From the NCBI RefSeq assembly GCF_022538115.1, contig NZ_JAKZAL010000011.1, positions 1-64,000 of the forward strand: DNA of 64,000 nt. The letters run 5' to 3'. Position numbers and translations under genes: made by a program. Source of the DNA: Cognataquiflexum rubidum (GTDB lineage: Bacteria; Bacteroidota; Bacteroidia; Cytophagales; Cyclobacteriaceae). Below are positions 9,576 to 18,804 of the stretch, piece by piece; within the stretch, counting starts at the first letter, position 1, and every line of letters starts with the position of its first letter. The notes under the pieces are model-generated. The model ran no database searches, was not told where the DNA came from, and saw only the letters and a list, made by a program, of their open reading frames with translations.

Positions 9576-10713
9576 ATTGAAATTCCTATTCATCATTCAA
9601 GGGGAAGGCCGCGGTCATATGACCCAGGCGATTTCCATGACCCAGATGTTGGGTGAAATGGGCCATGAGGTCTGCGCAGTCTGTATTGGGAAAAGTCAGC
9701 GAAGAGAAATCCCGGAATTTGTTTCGAGGAATATCCATGCTCCTATCTACCTATTTGACAGCCCAAATTTTGTGACAGACAAATCACAAAAGTCAATCAA
9801 CCTGAGCAAAACCATTTGGGGAAACCTGCTAAAGTTTAAGACATTTAAAAAAAGCCTTGAGCAAATTGACCAATTGGTAAAAAAACACCAACCGGATGTC
9901 ATTTTGAATTTCTATGATATCCTTGGCGGAATATATAATGCCCTTTACAGACCTGAATGTCAGTTTTGGGTGATCGGTCACCAATATCTGATCCATCATC
10001 CCGAGTTCCCGTTTGCACCGGGACAGCCACTCCAAAAACTGCTTTTCAAGATCAATACCCATATCACTTCACTCGGGGCGGATTTGCTTTTGGCACTTTC
10101 ATTCAGACCTATGCCGGCACATCAAATCCACAATCTCCATGTGCTACCACCTTTATTGAGGAAAGAGGTCAGAAATCTAAACCCCACCCAAGGCGACTTT
10201 TTCCTGGCCTATATGGTCAATCCAGGGTATGCAGAGGAAGTGATTTCAGAAGCCAAAAACAATCCTGAAATCCAAATTGAAGCCTTTTGGGATAAGAAAG
10301 ACGAACCGATTTCCCAAAAGCCCTTGCCCAATCTGACCATTCACATGGTGGATGACAAATTGTTTTTGGAAAAAATGGCAACCTGCAAAGGATTATTGTC
10401 CACAGCAGGATTTGAGTCTGTGTGCGAAGCCCTGTATTTGGGAAAGCAAGTCTTGATGGTTCCGGTCAAAGGCCAATATGAACAGGCCTGCAATGCCATT
10501 GACGCCCAAATATCAGGAGCGGGATTGATTGGTGAAAAATTTGATTTCAAAAAATTGGATGCCTATCTAAAAGCAGGAACTCCTTCGACGACCACGGACA
10601 AAGAATGGATAGACAGTTTTCAATTTATATTTCATGATTTTCTGAGACATTCTCTTCAAAATAAGAAAGAGGTTTTCTTGATTGATTTCACAGAGGAAAT
10701 TCCCGCCCTTTAA
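9547..10713 (+). CDS. MurG-like glycosyltransferase
   Basis: The 388-aa protein has a GT-B fold look. The N-terminal nucleotide-sugar transferase start FLFIIQGEGRGHMTQAISM carries the GxGH motif typical of GT28/MurG-type enzymes. The C-terminal half has GLLSTAGFESVCEALYLGK and PVKGQYEQACNA, matching the donor-binding region of that group. Substrate unknown. It overlaps the upstream LpxH-like phosphoesterase by 29 bp, which suggests a shared glycolipid pathway. The ATG at 9547 is chosen; a TTG two codons earlier is also in frame. Confidence 0.82.
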   Translation: MTSRFPISSKLKFLFIIQGEGRGHMTQAISMTQMLGEMGHEVCAVCIGKSQRREIPEFVSRNIHAPIYLFDSPNFVTDKSQKSINLSKTIWGNLLKFKTFKKSLEQIDQLVKKHQPDVILNFYDILGGIYNALYRPECQFWVIGHQYLIHHPEFPFAPGQPLQKLLFKINTHITSLGADLLLALSFRPMPAHQIHNLHVLPPLLRKEVRNLNPTQGDFFLAYMVNPGYAEEVISEAKNNPEIQIEAFWDKKDEPISQKPLPNLTIHMVDDKLFLEKMATCKGLLSTAGFESVCEALYLGKQVLMVPVKGQYEQACNAIDAQISGAGLIGEKFDFKKLDAYLKAGTPSTTTDKEWIDSFQFIFHDFLRHSLQNKKEVFLIDFTEEIPAL

Positions 10714-10938
10714 CTTCTTACAAAAACTCTGTTGTCCAGGAATGGAGGTAAATTTTTCGTTACCTGATTTTTTTTTGACCAACAAAGAAAATTGACCCTA
10801 TTTAATTCCTTGAAAAAGTTTGATTTAAAACGATTGCGGTAAAAAAACTTCCAGAAATAGTCCTTCATAATCGGTTTTCCTGAACCAAGAAACCCAAAAA
10901 TTGGTAAATTCGGTTCTGGCAATTTGGAAATCGCATCA

Positions 10939-13608
10939 ATGAATATAGAAAAATTAAGGCTTGAGGAAGACCGGGAAGGCAAAAAGAAGTGGAAAAAATG
11001 GGGCCCATATCTGACTGAAAGGCAGTGGGGCACAGTGAGGGAAGATTACAGTCCAAATGGTGCAGCATGGGACAACGTCACCCACGATGAAGCCCGGAGC
11101 AAAGCATACCGATGGGGAGAAGAAGGAATCGGAGGAATTTCGGACAACAAACAGAATCTTTGTATTGCATGGGCTTTTTGGAACGGGAAAGATCCAATTA
11201 TTAAAGAGCGCTTATTTGGTCTTACCGGACCGCAGGGAAACCACGGAGAAGACGTCAAGGAACTCTATTATTACCTGGATTCCACGCCCACGCACAGCTA
11301 CATGAAAATGCTGTACAAGTATCCCCAAAATGAATTCCCTTATTCTCACATCAAAGAAGAAAATAAAAAAAGGACAAAAACTGACCCTGAATTTGAACTG
11401 ATCGATACAGGAATTTTTGATAATGATGCCTATTTTGATATTTTCATTGAATATGCCAAAAGGGATCCTGAGGATATTTCAGGGTTTGCTACGATCCATA
11501 ACAGAGGAAAAGAAGATGCTGAAATATGGGTAATGCCTACCTTTTGGTTTAGAAAAACTTGGCATACCGGACATGAACCTTTTATGCCCAAGCTTTCCAA
11601 AACAGAGGAAAATGGCATTAAGGCATTTTCACCCAACAATGGAAACTATTTTATAAGCTTTGAGGGAAATCCTGAAATTAAGTTTTGTGACAACGAGACC
11701 AACAGAGAGCGCCTTTACCACATTCCAAACGATAAAAAGTACCTGAAAGACGCCATCAACGATTATGTGGTGCACAGGTATTCGCAATATTTAAACCCCT
11801 CAAATTACGGAACCAAGGCCGCCGCAATATATAAAATGACCATCCCGGCAGGCGGTTCAAGCGTGGTGAAGTTTAGGATGATGCACCAAAAGTCAACTGC
11901 CGCGATAGAGATTTGTGACGAAATCCTGAAGGAAAGAAAAAGAGATGCAGATGAATTCTATGCAGAAATCCAACATCGGGTAAAAGACGAAGACATGAGG
12001 TCCATACAGCGGCAGGCTTATGCAGGTATGATGTGGGGCAAGCAGTTTTACTATTACAATGTAGATAGATGGCTGGAAGGAGATTCAGGCAGGTATGTCC
12101 CACCAAAAGAAAGGAAAAAGGGCCGAAACAGTAATTGGAGGCACCTTTACAACCAAGACATTATCTCCATGCCGGACAAGTGGGAATATCCATGGTATGC
12201 CGTTTGGGATTCTGCTTTTCACTGTATCCCGCTTTCGAGGATTGATCCGGATTTTGCCAAAGACCAACTCCTGTTATTTTTGAATGAATCCTACATGCAT
12301 CCCAACGGACAGATTCCGGCATATGAGTGGAATTTCAGCGATGTCAATCCACCTGTCCATGCCTATGCAGTCCAAAGGGTCTATCAGATAGATAAAAAAA
12401 TGAGGGGCAAAGGGGATCAGGAATTTTTGGAAAGGGCATTCCACAAACTGATGATCAACTTTACCTGGTGGGTCAATCAGAAAGACAGTGATGGTAAAAA
12501 CATTTTCGAAGGCGGATTTCTAGGGCTCGATAATATCTCTGTCATCGACAGGTCGCATGCACACCATTACAAAGGAAAATTGGAACAGGCGGATGCCACC
12601 TCTTGGATGGCAATGTTTTCGCTGAACATGATGCGGATTTCGCTTGATCTCTGCGAATTCAACAAGACCTACCAATTCACCGCAATGAAGTTTCTGGAGC
12701 ACTTTCTCCATATCGCAGGTGCGATGAACAACATTTCGGGGGAAAATATCAGTCTTTGGAATGAAGAGGAAAATTTCTTCTTTGACATTTTCCACCTCCC
12801 CGGCAAGGAGCCGAAAGTCATGAAGCTCAAATCAATCGTTGGCATCATTCCCTTGTTTGCCGTGGAATCTATCCGGGTCGACATGTTTGACAGTTTACCG
12901 GAATTCAAAGAAAGGCTTGACTTTTTCCTCAAGGAAAAACCAAAACTCGCAGCTTTGGTCTCAAGTTGGATCCAACCAGGTTTCGAAAAAAGAAGGCTAT
13001 TTGCCTTGCTTAGGGGACACAGAATGAAAAGTATTCTGAACAAAATGCTTGATCCGCAGGAGTTTTTGAGTGATTATGGTGTCCGTTCATTATCTAAGTT
13101 TCACCTCAAAAAACCCTATAGTGTGAAGTTAAATGGAGACCAACTGACGGTCAGGTACACACCCGGAGAATCCGATTCCCTGATGTTTGGAGGAAATTCC
13201 AATTGGAGAGGACCGATCTGGTTTCCGATCAACCACCTTATTATTGAGTCCCTGCGCAAGTTCGATTATTACTATGGGGGCGAATTTTCCATCGAATACC
13301 CTACAGGCTCGGGAAATTATATGACAATGGACCTAATCGCCAAGGAACTATCCCTTCGGTGCATCAAAATTTTCCTGAAAGACAAAGATGGGAACCGACC
13401 CGTCTATGGACATTACAAAAAGATGCAGGAGGATCCCCATTTCAAAGACCATATCCTATTCTATGAATATTTCCACGGAGACAATGGCCGGGGAATCGGT
13501 GCTTCCCATCAGACCGGATGGACAGGCCTAGTGGCAGAAATGATCTATAAATATTATAAACCGGCAACAAAAACCCCAGAAGATGTTGATTCCATTTTTA
13601 GAATCTGA
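10939..13608 (+). CDS. GH63-like glucosidase (MGH1 type)
   Basis: This large 889-aa protein begins MNIEKLRLEEDREGKKKWKKWGPYLTE and continues RQWGTVREDYSP and GEEGIGGISD, the hallmark N-terminus of bacterial MGH1/GH63-like glucosidases. The (alpha/alpha)6-barrel part shows PDKWEYPWYAVWDSAFH, GQIPAYEWNFSDVNPP, GGNSNWRGPIWFP and a C-terminal HQTGWTGLVAEMI. The expected reaction is hydrolysis of alpha-glucosides, possibly mannosylglycerate-type or trehalose-like sugars. There is no signal peptide, so it acts in the cytoplasm. The ATG at 10939 is preferred over an in-frame TTG at 10924. Its 3' end overlaps rnhB by 26 bp. Confidence 0.9.
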   Translation: MNIEKLRLEEDREGKKKWKKWGPYLTERQWGTVREDYSPNGAAWDNVTHDEARSKAYRWGEEGIGGISDNKQNLCIAWAFWNGKDPIIKERLFGLTGPQGNHGEDVKELYYYLDSTPTHSYMKMLYKYPQNEFPYSHIKEENKKRTKTDPEFELIDTGIFDNDAYFDIFIEYAKRDPEDISGFATIHNRGKEDAEIWVMPTFWFRKTWHTGHEPFMPKLSKTEENGIKAFSPNNGNYFISFEGNPEIKFCDNETNRERLYHIPNDKKYLKDAINDYVVHRYSQYLNPSNYGTKAAAIYKMTIPAGGSSVVKFRMMHQKSTAAIEICDEILKERKRDADEFYAEIQHRVKDEDMRSIQRQAYAGMMWGKQFYYYNVDRWLEGDSGRYVPPKERKKGRNSNWRHLYNQDIISMPDKWEYPWYAVWDSAFHCIPLSRIDPDFAKDQLLLFLNESYMHPNGQIPAYEWNFSDVNPPVHAYAVQRVYQIDKKMRGKGDQEFLERAFHKLMINFTWWVNQKDSDGKNIFEGGFLGLDNISVIDRSHAHHYKGKLEQADATSWMAMFSLNMMRISLDLCEFNKTYQFTAMKFLEHFLHIAGAMNNISGENISLWNEEENFFFDIFHLPGKEPKVMKLKSIVGIIPLFAVESIRVDMFDSLPEFKERLDFFLKEKPKLAALVSSWIQPGFEKRRLFALLRGHRMKSILNKMLDPQEFLSDYGVRSLSKFHLKKPYSVKLNGDQLTVRYTPGESDSLMFGGNSNWRGPIWFPINHLIIESLRKFDYYYGGEFSIEYPTGSGNYMTMDLIAKELSLRCIKIFLKDKDGNRPVYGHYKKMQEDPHFKDHILFYEYFHGDNGRGIGASHQTGWTGLVAEMIYKYYKPATKTPEDVDSIFRI

Positions 13609-14182
13609 CAGATTAGAGGCAGGATGCGATGAGGTGGGAAGGGGTTGTCTCTGTGGACCTTTAGTGGCCGCCGCAGTGATATTGCCTCCTGATTTTGCAA
13701 ATGAGCTAGTCAATGATTCCAAAAAACTGACAAAATCCAACCGCCAAAATCTTGTTTCTGAAATCAAATCATCAGCCATTTCTTGGGCTATTGCCGAAGC
13801 AAGCGTGGAGGAAATTGACCGGATCAATATCCTTCATGCTTCTTTTTTGGCCATGAGCCGGGCGGTGGAGATGTTGGATACCAAGCCCCATCATCTATTG
13901 ATTGATGGCAACAGGTTTAAATCCCATCTTGAAATACCATTCACCTGTATCATCCAAGGAGATGGCAAATTTGCGAGCATTGCCGCGGCTTCAATCCTTG
14001 CCAAGGTCTACCGCGATGAAATGATGGAGCGGTATGCTGATGAATACCCAGGATATGGTTGGGAAAAAAATGCAGGCTATCCCACAGTAGTACACCGTGA
14101 AGGGATTATCAGATTAGGATTGACGCCTCTTCATAGAAGGTCTTTCAGGCATTTGCCGGATCAATTGACTTTGGATATTTAG
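13583..14182 (+). CDS. rnhB: Ribonuclease HII
   Basis: RNase HII nicks the RNA strand of RNA-DNA hybrids and starts removal of misinserted ribonucleotides. The 199-aa protein has AGCDEVGRGCLCGPLVAAAV (catalytic Asp-Glu), NDSKKLT, LLIDGNRF and the later Asp in SILAKVYRDEMM, so the DEDD active site is intact. It starts inside the end of the glucosidase gene and so is likely co-transcribed. Its stop overlaps the stop of the convergent DsrE gene (TTAG). Confidence 0.95.
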   Translation: MLIPFLESDRLEAGCDEVGRGCLCGPLVAAAVILPPDFANELVNDSKKLTKSNRQNLVSEIKSSAISWAIAEASVEEIDRINILHASFLAMSRAVEMLDTKPHHLLIDGNRFKSHLEIPFTCIIQGDGKFASIAAASILAKVYRDEMMERYADEYPGYGWEKNAGYPTVVHREGIIRLGLTPLHRRSFRHLPDQLTLDI

Positions 14183-14724
14183 AACCTCATCAACATGTAT
14201 CCCTGAGGAACATAGGTTGTAAGGGTAGTCAACATCGATAAGGCGATTTCTGTCCCTTCCCACATATCAGTGGTTTCCATATCTCTTGCAATCAATGATT
14301 GCCCACAGACATAAAATTCTACCCCTGCGTCTTTCAATGCCTCAAAAACAGGCAAATTGGGATTTTTTACACCATTTCTTTTTTGGTATTCCTCGTTGTT
14401 TAGCATGCTGAAGATCGCTCCTCCATGGACTGCCACCTTGACTTTAATGTTTTCCTTTGGGACACCTGCAATTCCGTGAAGATTGACCATGCGGGCGATA
14501 TTGTCCACCATCCTGTTGATTTGCTTTGGATCGTCTGCAGCTGAAACAAGGTCGATAATGATTTTATATTCCGCCTTGGGATCAGGTCTTTCTGTCGCTT
14601 CGGGAATTTCATATATTCCCCCAAAACCTTTTACAATCGGAAATTGGGGAGTTTGGCAATATGCGGAAATTGACAATGCAACCAAGGAAAATGTGGCTAG
14701 GAACGTTTTTGCAGCTCGGAACAT
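14179..14724 (-). CDS. Secreted DsrE-family protein
   Basis: The 181-aa product has a signal peptide (MFRAAKTFLATFSLVALS, then AYCQ). A DsrE/DsrF-like fold follows, with KIIIDLVSAADDPKQINRM, VKVAVHGGAI and the conserved cysteine in GVEFYVCGQSL. DsrE proteins handle sulfur or persulfide groups in other bacteria. Most are cytoplasmic, so an exported one probably has another role. It is convergent with rnhB and lies 47 bp after an unknown secreted protein of the same strand. The exact function is unknown. Confidence 0.78.
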   Translation of the reverse strand: MFRAAKTFLATFSLVALSISAYCQTPQFPIVKGFGGIYEIPEATERPDPKAEYKIIIDLVSAADDPKQINRMVDNIARMVNLHGIAGVPKENIKVKVAVHGGAIFSMLNNEEYQKRNGVKNPNLPVFEALKDAGVEFYVCGQSLIARDMETTDMWEGTEIALSMLTTLTTYVPQGYMLMRF

Positions 14725-14771
14725 GATAGGAAATGGTTAATTCTGAAAAAATACACAAAAAACCATCCGGC

Positions 14772-16115
14772 TCAAACTTCTATTTTTCGGATCACATGCT
14801 TGGATTGACCATTGATGGTTTCGATCCCTGACACTATAAATTTATTGTCTTTCCAATGGTAATACTTAATCTCAACCCATTCAGAATCATTTGGCTTCAC
14901 TTGCAGATAATCTTGAGCCTTTAGTAACCCTGTGAGTTGGCCATCTTCTATCTGGTATAATTTGTAACCCGGCAAAACGTTGATTTTTGGGTTTCCTTCA
15001 AACAGAAAGTACAGGTCCTTATCTTTCATGGCCAGTGTGCTGTTGTTAAATGCTCCTCCAAAATCATAAAACACCTTCACTGAAGTATCATAAATATGTG
15101 AACCATTTTTGTCAAGGACGACAAAATGGACAAATTTCCTTGAAACTTTATAGGAGCTGGAAGCCAAGGCGACATAATCCCTGCTCGCATATGTCTGATA
15201 CACTTGCATGTCTCTTCTGAGATTTTTGGCATTTTTTCTTAGGCCAGGATTTTTTTTATACTCAAAAAAACCCTCCAATGTCCGCATCGGATGGATTTCG
15301 GCTTTTTGCTCCAAACTGTCATTTATCGAAATATGATAGTATCCCGAAAACTGCTCCCCTTGTTTCTTGGCATAGGTGCCCGCTATTCTATAACCTGTGT
15401 CACCGGATGGAATCAACTTTGCCGACTTGAAAATAAGTTTTTTTGTTCCGGGGGGTAAAATATCCGTTTCGTACAACTTTGTGCCTGCAGCATTAAATCC
15501 AATCATTTTAAGGGATTGGTTTCTGAAGTCACCTTTTTTATGAACTAGGATGTCAAATATCCCATCCTTAACCTGTACATCCCAAATCCGGGTTTTAGGA
15601 TAAAACAATTCCGCCAAGGAAATCAGCATTCCGGTCCTGTAATCATACAATTGCACAAAATCCCCTTTTTGTAGCGACTTTACTACTAAAATCGAATTTC
15701 CAATAATCTTGAATCGGTCTATTGTTCCAAGGCTTACTGAAAAAGGAAAAAACTCAACTTCACCGTTTTGTGTATTTATTTTTGTTAAAAATTTAAAAGT
15801 ACTGCTATTTGTGATTAACAGGTAAACTATGTCGCCTTCTACCTCGTGATGGACAGTATTGAAACCCCGACCGATACTATATTGCTCAAAATGCCGGTTA
15901 TTGAATTCTCCATCCTTTATGGAAAGTGTAAGGAGACCTAAATTGGCATCCATTGCATAAGAAAGTACAAAATCTTGACCGGGAACCACGCCAAGATTAA
16001 TCCCAGGCCAAGGTGAACTGTTTGGAGGAATAATATAATCCTGCCCCAATGCCATTGAGGAATACAAAAGCAAAAAAAACTGAATCCTAAAAAACGTGGT
16101 AATTTTTCCTGACAT
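14772..16115 (-). CDS. Secreted protein of unknown function
   Basis: I do not recognise a family. The 447-aa protein starts MSGKITTFFRIQFFLLLYSS and ends its signal peptide near ALGQ. The rest is rich in beta-strand patterns with repeating YDYRTGMLISL and GYRIAGTYAK-like units, which suggests a propeller or other all-beta fold. An in-frame start at 16154 would add 13 residues before the signal peptide, so 16115 is used. It lies just downstream of a DUF1295 membrane protein, 48 bp apart, and may share its transcript. Confidence 0.65.
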   Translation of the reverse strand: MSGKITTFFRIQFFLLLYSSMALGQDYIIPPNSSPWPGINLGVVPGQDFVLSYAMDANLGLLTLSIKDGEFNNRHFEQYSIGRGFNTVHHEVEGDIVYLLITNSSTFKFLTKINTQNGEVEFFPFSVSLGTIDRFKIIGNSILVVKSLQKGDFVQLYDYRTGMLISLAELFYPKTRIWDVQVKDGIFDILVHKKGDFRNQSLKMIGFNAAGTKLYETDILPPGTKKLIFKSAKLIPSGDTGYRIAGTYAKKQGEQFSGYYHISINDSLEQKAEIHPMRTLEGFFEYKKNPGLRKNAKNLRRDMQVYQTYASRDYVALASSSYKVSRKFVHFVVLDKNGSHIYDTSVKVFYDFGGAFNNSTLAMKDKDLYFLFEGNPKINVLPGYKLYQIEDGQLTGLLKAQDYLQVKPNDSEWVEIKYYHWKDNKFIVSGIETINGQSKHVIRKIEV

Positions 16116-16163
16116 ATTGAAATTTACGATTTCAAACTGTTTTAGTTTTATCAATAATTTGAC

Positions 16164-17120
16164 TCAGGAACTTGGCGCCGGACTTTCTTGAGTTTTTCCT
16201 TGGGGCCTTGGTACAAAACGGGGGACACGCGCCTGATAGGATTTATATGAAGGATATTTGGAAGCGCTGATTTCTTCGCTGAAATTGGAGCTTCCCTGAA
16301 ATAAAATCAACAGCAAGAGGCACCCAACCACGGACCAATTGAGCCATTGGCCAGATGCAGCTACAGAGAAAAAGTAAAAAGAAACCCAAAACCCCTGTTC
16401 CCCCAGGTAATTGGGATGCCTCGAAATAGCCCAAAGCCCTTTGTCCAAAAATCCTTTTGCAAAATCTCCCCTCAACAACTTCCCTTCCTTTATCAGCCTC
16501 CATTTTTCAGTTTGATACTTCCATTGCTGTTCATCGGCGGCAGTTTCTAGGGCCAAGAAAAACAAGGCGATCCCGGCAATAAAATAGTCCCAAAGGCCTA
16601 TTCCACCGTCATCAAACTGCATCGTCACGAGCATGGGCAGGGTAAACAACAAAATCAATACATTTTGGTAGCCTGATATGAAAAAGAGATTGAATAAAGT
16701 CCATTTCCATTTTGGCTGGAATTCAGGCTTTTTGCGTAATATTTCCCAACGGTAGTCCTCTTCCCCTTCCCAAAACTTCCACCTATAAGCCCCTTTTCTG
16801 GCAAAATTATAGGTAAGCCTCGCTCCCCAAGCACTGATAAGTATCGCGAGCAAAACCATTCTCGGTGAAAAATCACCGAAATAGGCCATTACCCAAGCGT
16901 AAATGATTGGCAAAATACTCCAATATTTATCCACCTGACTGTTATTGTTAGTAAGCTCACCTACCAAAAAACAATAGGTAACCGAGGCTCCACAAATCTT
17001 AATCAAGACCCAAAGTGCCTCCCAATCACGATCTCCCAAAGGAATTCCAAACAAATAAGTGAAAACAGGTACAACAAGTAGGGTGAAAATCAGAAGAATC
17101 GCCGTTTGGAGAATTTTCAT
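16164..17120 (-). CDS. DUF1295 integral membrane protein (steroid 5-alpha-reductase-like)
   Basis: This 318-aa protein has about seven membrane helices. The C-terminal half has the DUF1295 signature: GKLLRGDFAKGFLDKGLWAISRHPNYLGEQ, with the RHPNYLGE motif shared with steroid reductases and isoprenylcysteine methyltransferases, then SNFSEEISASKYPSYKSYQ. A redox or methyl-transfer role on a lipid is suggested by the fold, but the substrate is unknown. The ATG at 17120 (MKILQTAILL) is used; an upstream in-frame ATG adds seven residues. The C-terminal tail is basic and proline-rich. Confidence 0.82.
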   Translation of the reverse strand: MKILQTAILLIFTLLVVPVFTYLFGIPLGDRDWEALWVLIKICGASVTYCFLVGELTNNNSQVDKYWSILPIIYAWVMAYFGDFSPRMVLLAILISAWGARLTYNFARKGAYRWKFWEGEEDYRWEILRKKPEFQPKWKWTLFNLFFISGYQNVLILLFTLPMLVTMQFDDGGIGLWDYFIAGIALFFLALETAADEQQWKYQTEKWRLIKEGKLLRGDFAKGFLDKGLWAISRHPNYLGEQGFWVSFYFFSVAASGQWLNWSVVGCLLLLILFQGSSNFSEEISASKYPSYKSYQARVPRFVPRPQGKTQESPAPSS

Positions 17121-17212
17121 AGAACAGGATTTTCTTTTCAAAATAAGAATAAATTCAAAAAATAAAAACTAACCTCTCCTGTAAAATCTAATTGGTAGAA
17201 CGGATATAAATG

Positions 17213-17239
17213 AAAAAAGCCCCGGAAAAGATCCGAGGC
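17213..17239 (-). terminator. Intrinsic terminator after tRNA-Leu
   Basis: On the minus strand GCCTCGG pairs with CCGGGGC (one T-G pair) around a 7-nt loop and is followed by six T residues. It lies 5 bp after the tRNA 3' end. Confidence 0.8.
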
Positions 17240-17243
17240 CATG

Positions 17244-17327
17244 TGCGCACGAGAAGATTCGAACTTCCACACCCGTAAGGGCACCACCCCCTCAAAGTGG
17301 CGTGTCTACCAATTTCACCACGTGCGC
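17244..17327 (-). tRNA. tRNA-Leu (anticodon GAG)
   Basis: The minus strand folds into a class II tRNA of 84 nt: acceptor GCGCACG/CGTGCGC with discriminator A, a D arm GTGGTGAAATTGGTAGACAC, and anticodon loop TTGAGGG with GAG. A long variable arm GCCCTTACGGG and a T arm GAAGTTCGAATCTTC complete the fold. The variable arm and the GAG anticodon fit leucine (codons CUC and CUU). The CCA end is not encoded. A terminator follows directly. Confidence 0.95.
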
Positions 17328-17439
17328 GTTTTTTGAGGTCTGCAAAAGTAGAAAGGTTTGCTATTCCCTGCAAGGGTTAATTTAACTTTTAAAAGGTTTT
17401 TGGCTAAAATTTCAACCACCAATTCCCTTCAAATTGAAA

Positions 17440-18321
17440 TTAATGATAGATTTTCTTTTCCGCTGCCAATAAGGTATTGTAAAGCAGGGAAGCAATGGTC
17501 ATCGGGCCTACTCCGCCTGGAACAGGAGTGATGGCAGACGCTTTTTGGGCAACTTCATCGTATTTGACATCTCCGATCAACTTAAAACCGGATTTCTTGG
17601 AGGCATCATCTACCCGATGGATTCCCACATCAATCACAACAGCGCCTTCTTTGACCATGTCGGAAGTGACAAATTCCGGTTTTCCCAATGCTACAATCAA
17701 AATATCAGCAGATTTGGCGATTTCAGCAAGGTTTTTGGTACGGCTGTGGGTAAGCGTTACCGTACAATTTCCCGGATATTCATTTCTCGCCATCAGGATA
17801 CTCATCGGCGAACCTACAATATGGCTTCTTCCGATAACCACGCAGTGTTTTCCGGCAGTTTCTATTTTATACCTTTTCAATAGCTCCACAATTCCATAAG
17901 GTGTTGCTGCCACATATGCGGGCCAACCTAATGTCATGCGGCCAACGTTAGCGGGTGTAAAGCCATCCACGTCTTTTTCTGGTTTGATTTTGTTGGTAAC
18001 TTTTTCGACAGAAATATGCTTTGGTAAGGGCAACTGCACAATCAACCCGTCAATTTCCGGGTTTTGGTTGATGTCCTCCACCACTTTGAGCAACTCTTCT
18101 TCGGAGACATTTTCATCCAATCTTACCAAGGTTGATTGAAATCCAACCTGCTCGCAGGATTTGACTTTTGCTCCCACATAGGTTTGGCTAGCACCATCAC
18201 TGCCCACGAGAATGGCTGCCAAATGGGGGATTTTACCTCCTTCATTCTTTATTTCTGCCACCCTTTGAGCGATTTCTCCCTTTATCTCCTCGGAGGTTTT
18301 TTTTCCATCAATTATGACCAT
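17440..18321 (-). CDS. folD: Methylenetetrahydrofolate dehydrogenase/cyclohydrolase
   Basis: FolD converts 5,10-methylene-THF to 10-formyl-THF in two steps, using NADP. The 293-aa length is usual. Visible motifs are [22 protein letters not shown] (with the catalytic Lys and Tyr), [32 protein letters not shown] and [11 protein letters not shown] near the C-terminus. Its ATG lies directly beside one arm of an inverted repeat that also encloses a four-helix-bundle gene. lepA lies upstream on the same strand, so one transcript could cover all three. Confidence 0.97.
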   Translation of the reverse strand: MVIIDGKKTSEEIKGEIAQRVAEIKNEGGKIPHLAAILVGSDGASQTYVGAKVKSCEQVGFQSTLVRLDENVSEEELLKVVEDINQNPEIDGLIVQLPLPKHISVEKVTNKIKPEKDVDGFTPANVGRMTLGWPAYVAATPYGIVELLKRYKIETAGKHCVVIGRSHIVGSPMSILMARNEYPGNCTVTLTHSRTKNLAEIAKSADILIVALGKPEFVTSDMVKEGAVVIDVGIHRVDDASKKSGFKLIGDVKYDEVAQKASAITPVPGGVGPMTIASLLYNTLLAAEKKIYH

Positions 18322-18323
18322 TG

Positions 18324-18358
18324 GATTTACGAATTACGAGTTTGGATTTACGAGGCTT
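18324..18358. repeat. Inverted repeat, left arm
   Basis: The arm holds GATTTACGAATTACGAG at 18324-18340, a 14-nt near-copy at 18341-18354 and then GCTT. It begins 3 bp before (in plus-strand order, after) the folD start codon, so it would form most of the folD leader. It pairs with 18783-18803. Confidence 0.7.
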
Positions 18359-18379
18359 CTTGGAATTTCTCCAGGCAAA

Positions 18380-18718
18380 TTATGACCTTGAAGTTTTTAG
18401 ACTTGCTACTATTATTGCCACAATCTCATCAGCTTCTTTAATCAACCGTTTAATCTCATTTGTTAATTCCAGATTAGAATTTATTTCTTCAATTACTTCA
18501 AGGAAAAACTGGCTTTCGTCGGCTTCCTCCTCCACAATCTTCAATTTATTAATAAAATCCGCCTTTGACTTTGCTCTACTAACCGCCCGATAATTTGCTG
18601 CTACCGAACTTGAACACCTGATTAATTGATTTACAAAACTGTTATATTCTCTCGAATGAGGCAATTGCGAACACAATCGCCAAACATCAATGGCAAACTG
18701 CTTTGTCCTTTGTTTCAT
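18380..18718 (-). CDS. Four-helix-bundle protein (S23/IVS family)
   Basis: The 112-aa protein matches the family first found in 23S rRNA intervening sequences. It shows QFAIDVWRLCSQLP, the signature QLIRCSSSVAANYRAVSRAKSKADFINKL, and a C-terminal helix of Ile, Glu and Leu residues. The N-terminal four-residue extension to 18730 is possible, but MKQRTKQFA is the usual beginning. Its biochemical function is not known; members form pentameric bundles and a relative (Avd) is part of diversity-generating retroelements. No reverse transcriptase or rRNA is present here. It lies inside an inverted repeat between lepA and folD. Confidence 0.85.
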   Translation of the reverse strand: MKQRTKQFAIDVWRLCSQLPHSREYNSFVNQLIRCSSSVAANYRAVSRAKSKADFINKLKIVEEEADESQFFLEVIEEINSNLELTNEIKRLIKEADEIVAIIVASLKTSRS

Positions 18719-18782
18719 TTCAACCTTCAATTCCGAATCATTTTAGTGAGTCAATTATGAAATTTAGGAATGAAGTTCAAAT

Positions 18783-18803
18783 AAGCCTCGTAATTCGTAA
18801 ATC
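18783..18803. repeat. Inverted repeat, right arm
   Basis: This 21-nt arm is the reverse complement of the left arm at 18324-18358 without the 14-nt internal duplication. It ends one base before the lepA stop codon at 18805-18807. Confidence 0.7.
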
Positions 18804-18804
18804 A

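Larger units (their letters stand above)
18324..18803 (-). mobile_element. IVS-like inverted-repeat element carrying an S23 gene
   Basis: The stretch between the folD start codon and the lepA stop codon is bounded by inverted arms and contains one four-helix-bundle gene. The right arm (18783-18803), read in reverse, gives GATTTACGAATTACGAGGCTT. The left arm (18324-18358) is the same, with a 14-nt partial duplication inside it. In the lepA-to-folD RNA the arms would pair and put the gene in a large loop. S23 genes of 23S rRNA intervening sequences are also enclosed by a stem. Calling this a mobile unit is an inference; no target duplication was seen. Confidence 0.45.

Noticed and set aside
10714-10938. 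225-bp gap as a possible small gene or riboswitch before the glucosidase
   Set aside because: No conserved RNA fold or reading frame could be seen; the frames present are shadows.
18136-18593. Plus-strand open frames across the S23 element
   Set aside because: They run antisense to folD and the S23 gene and look like chance frames.
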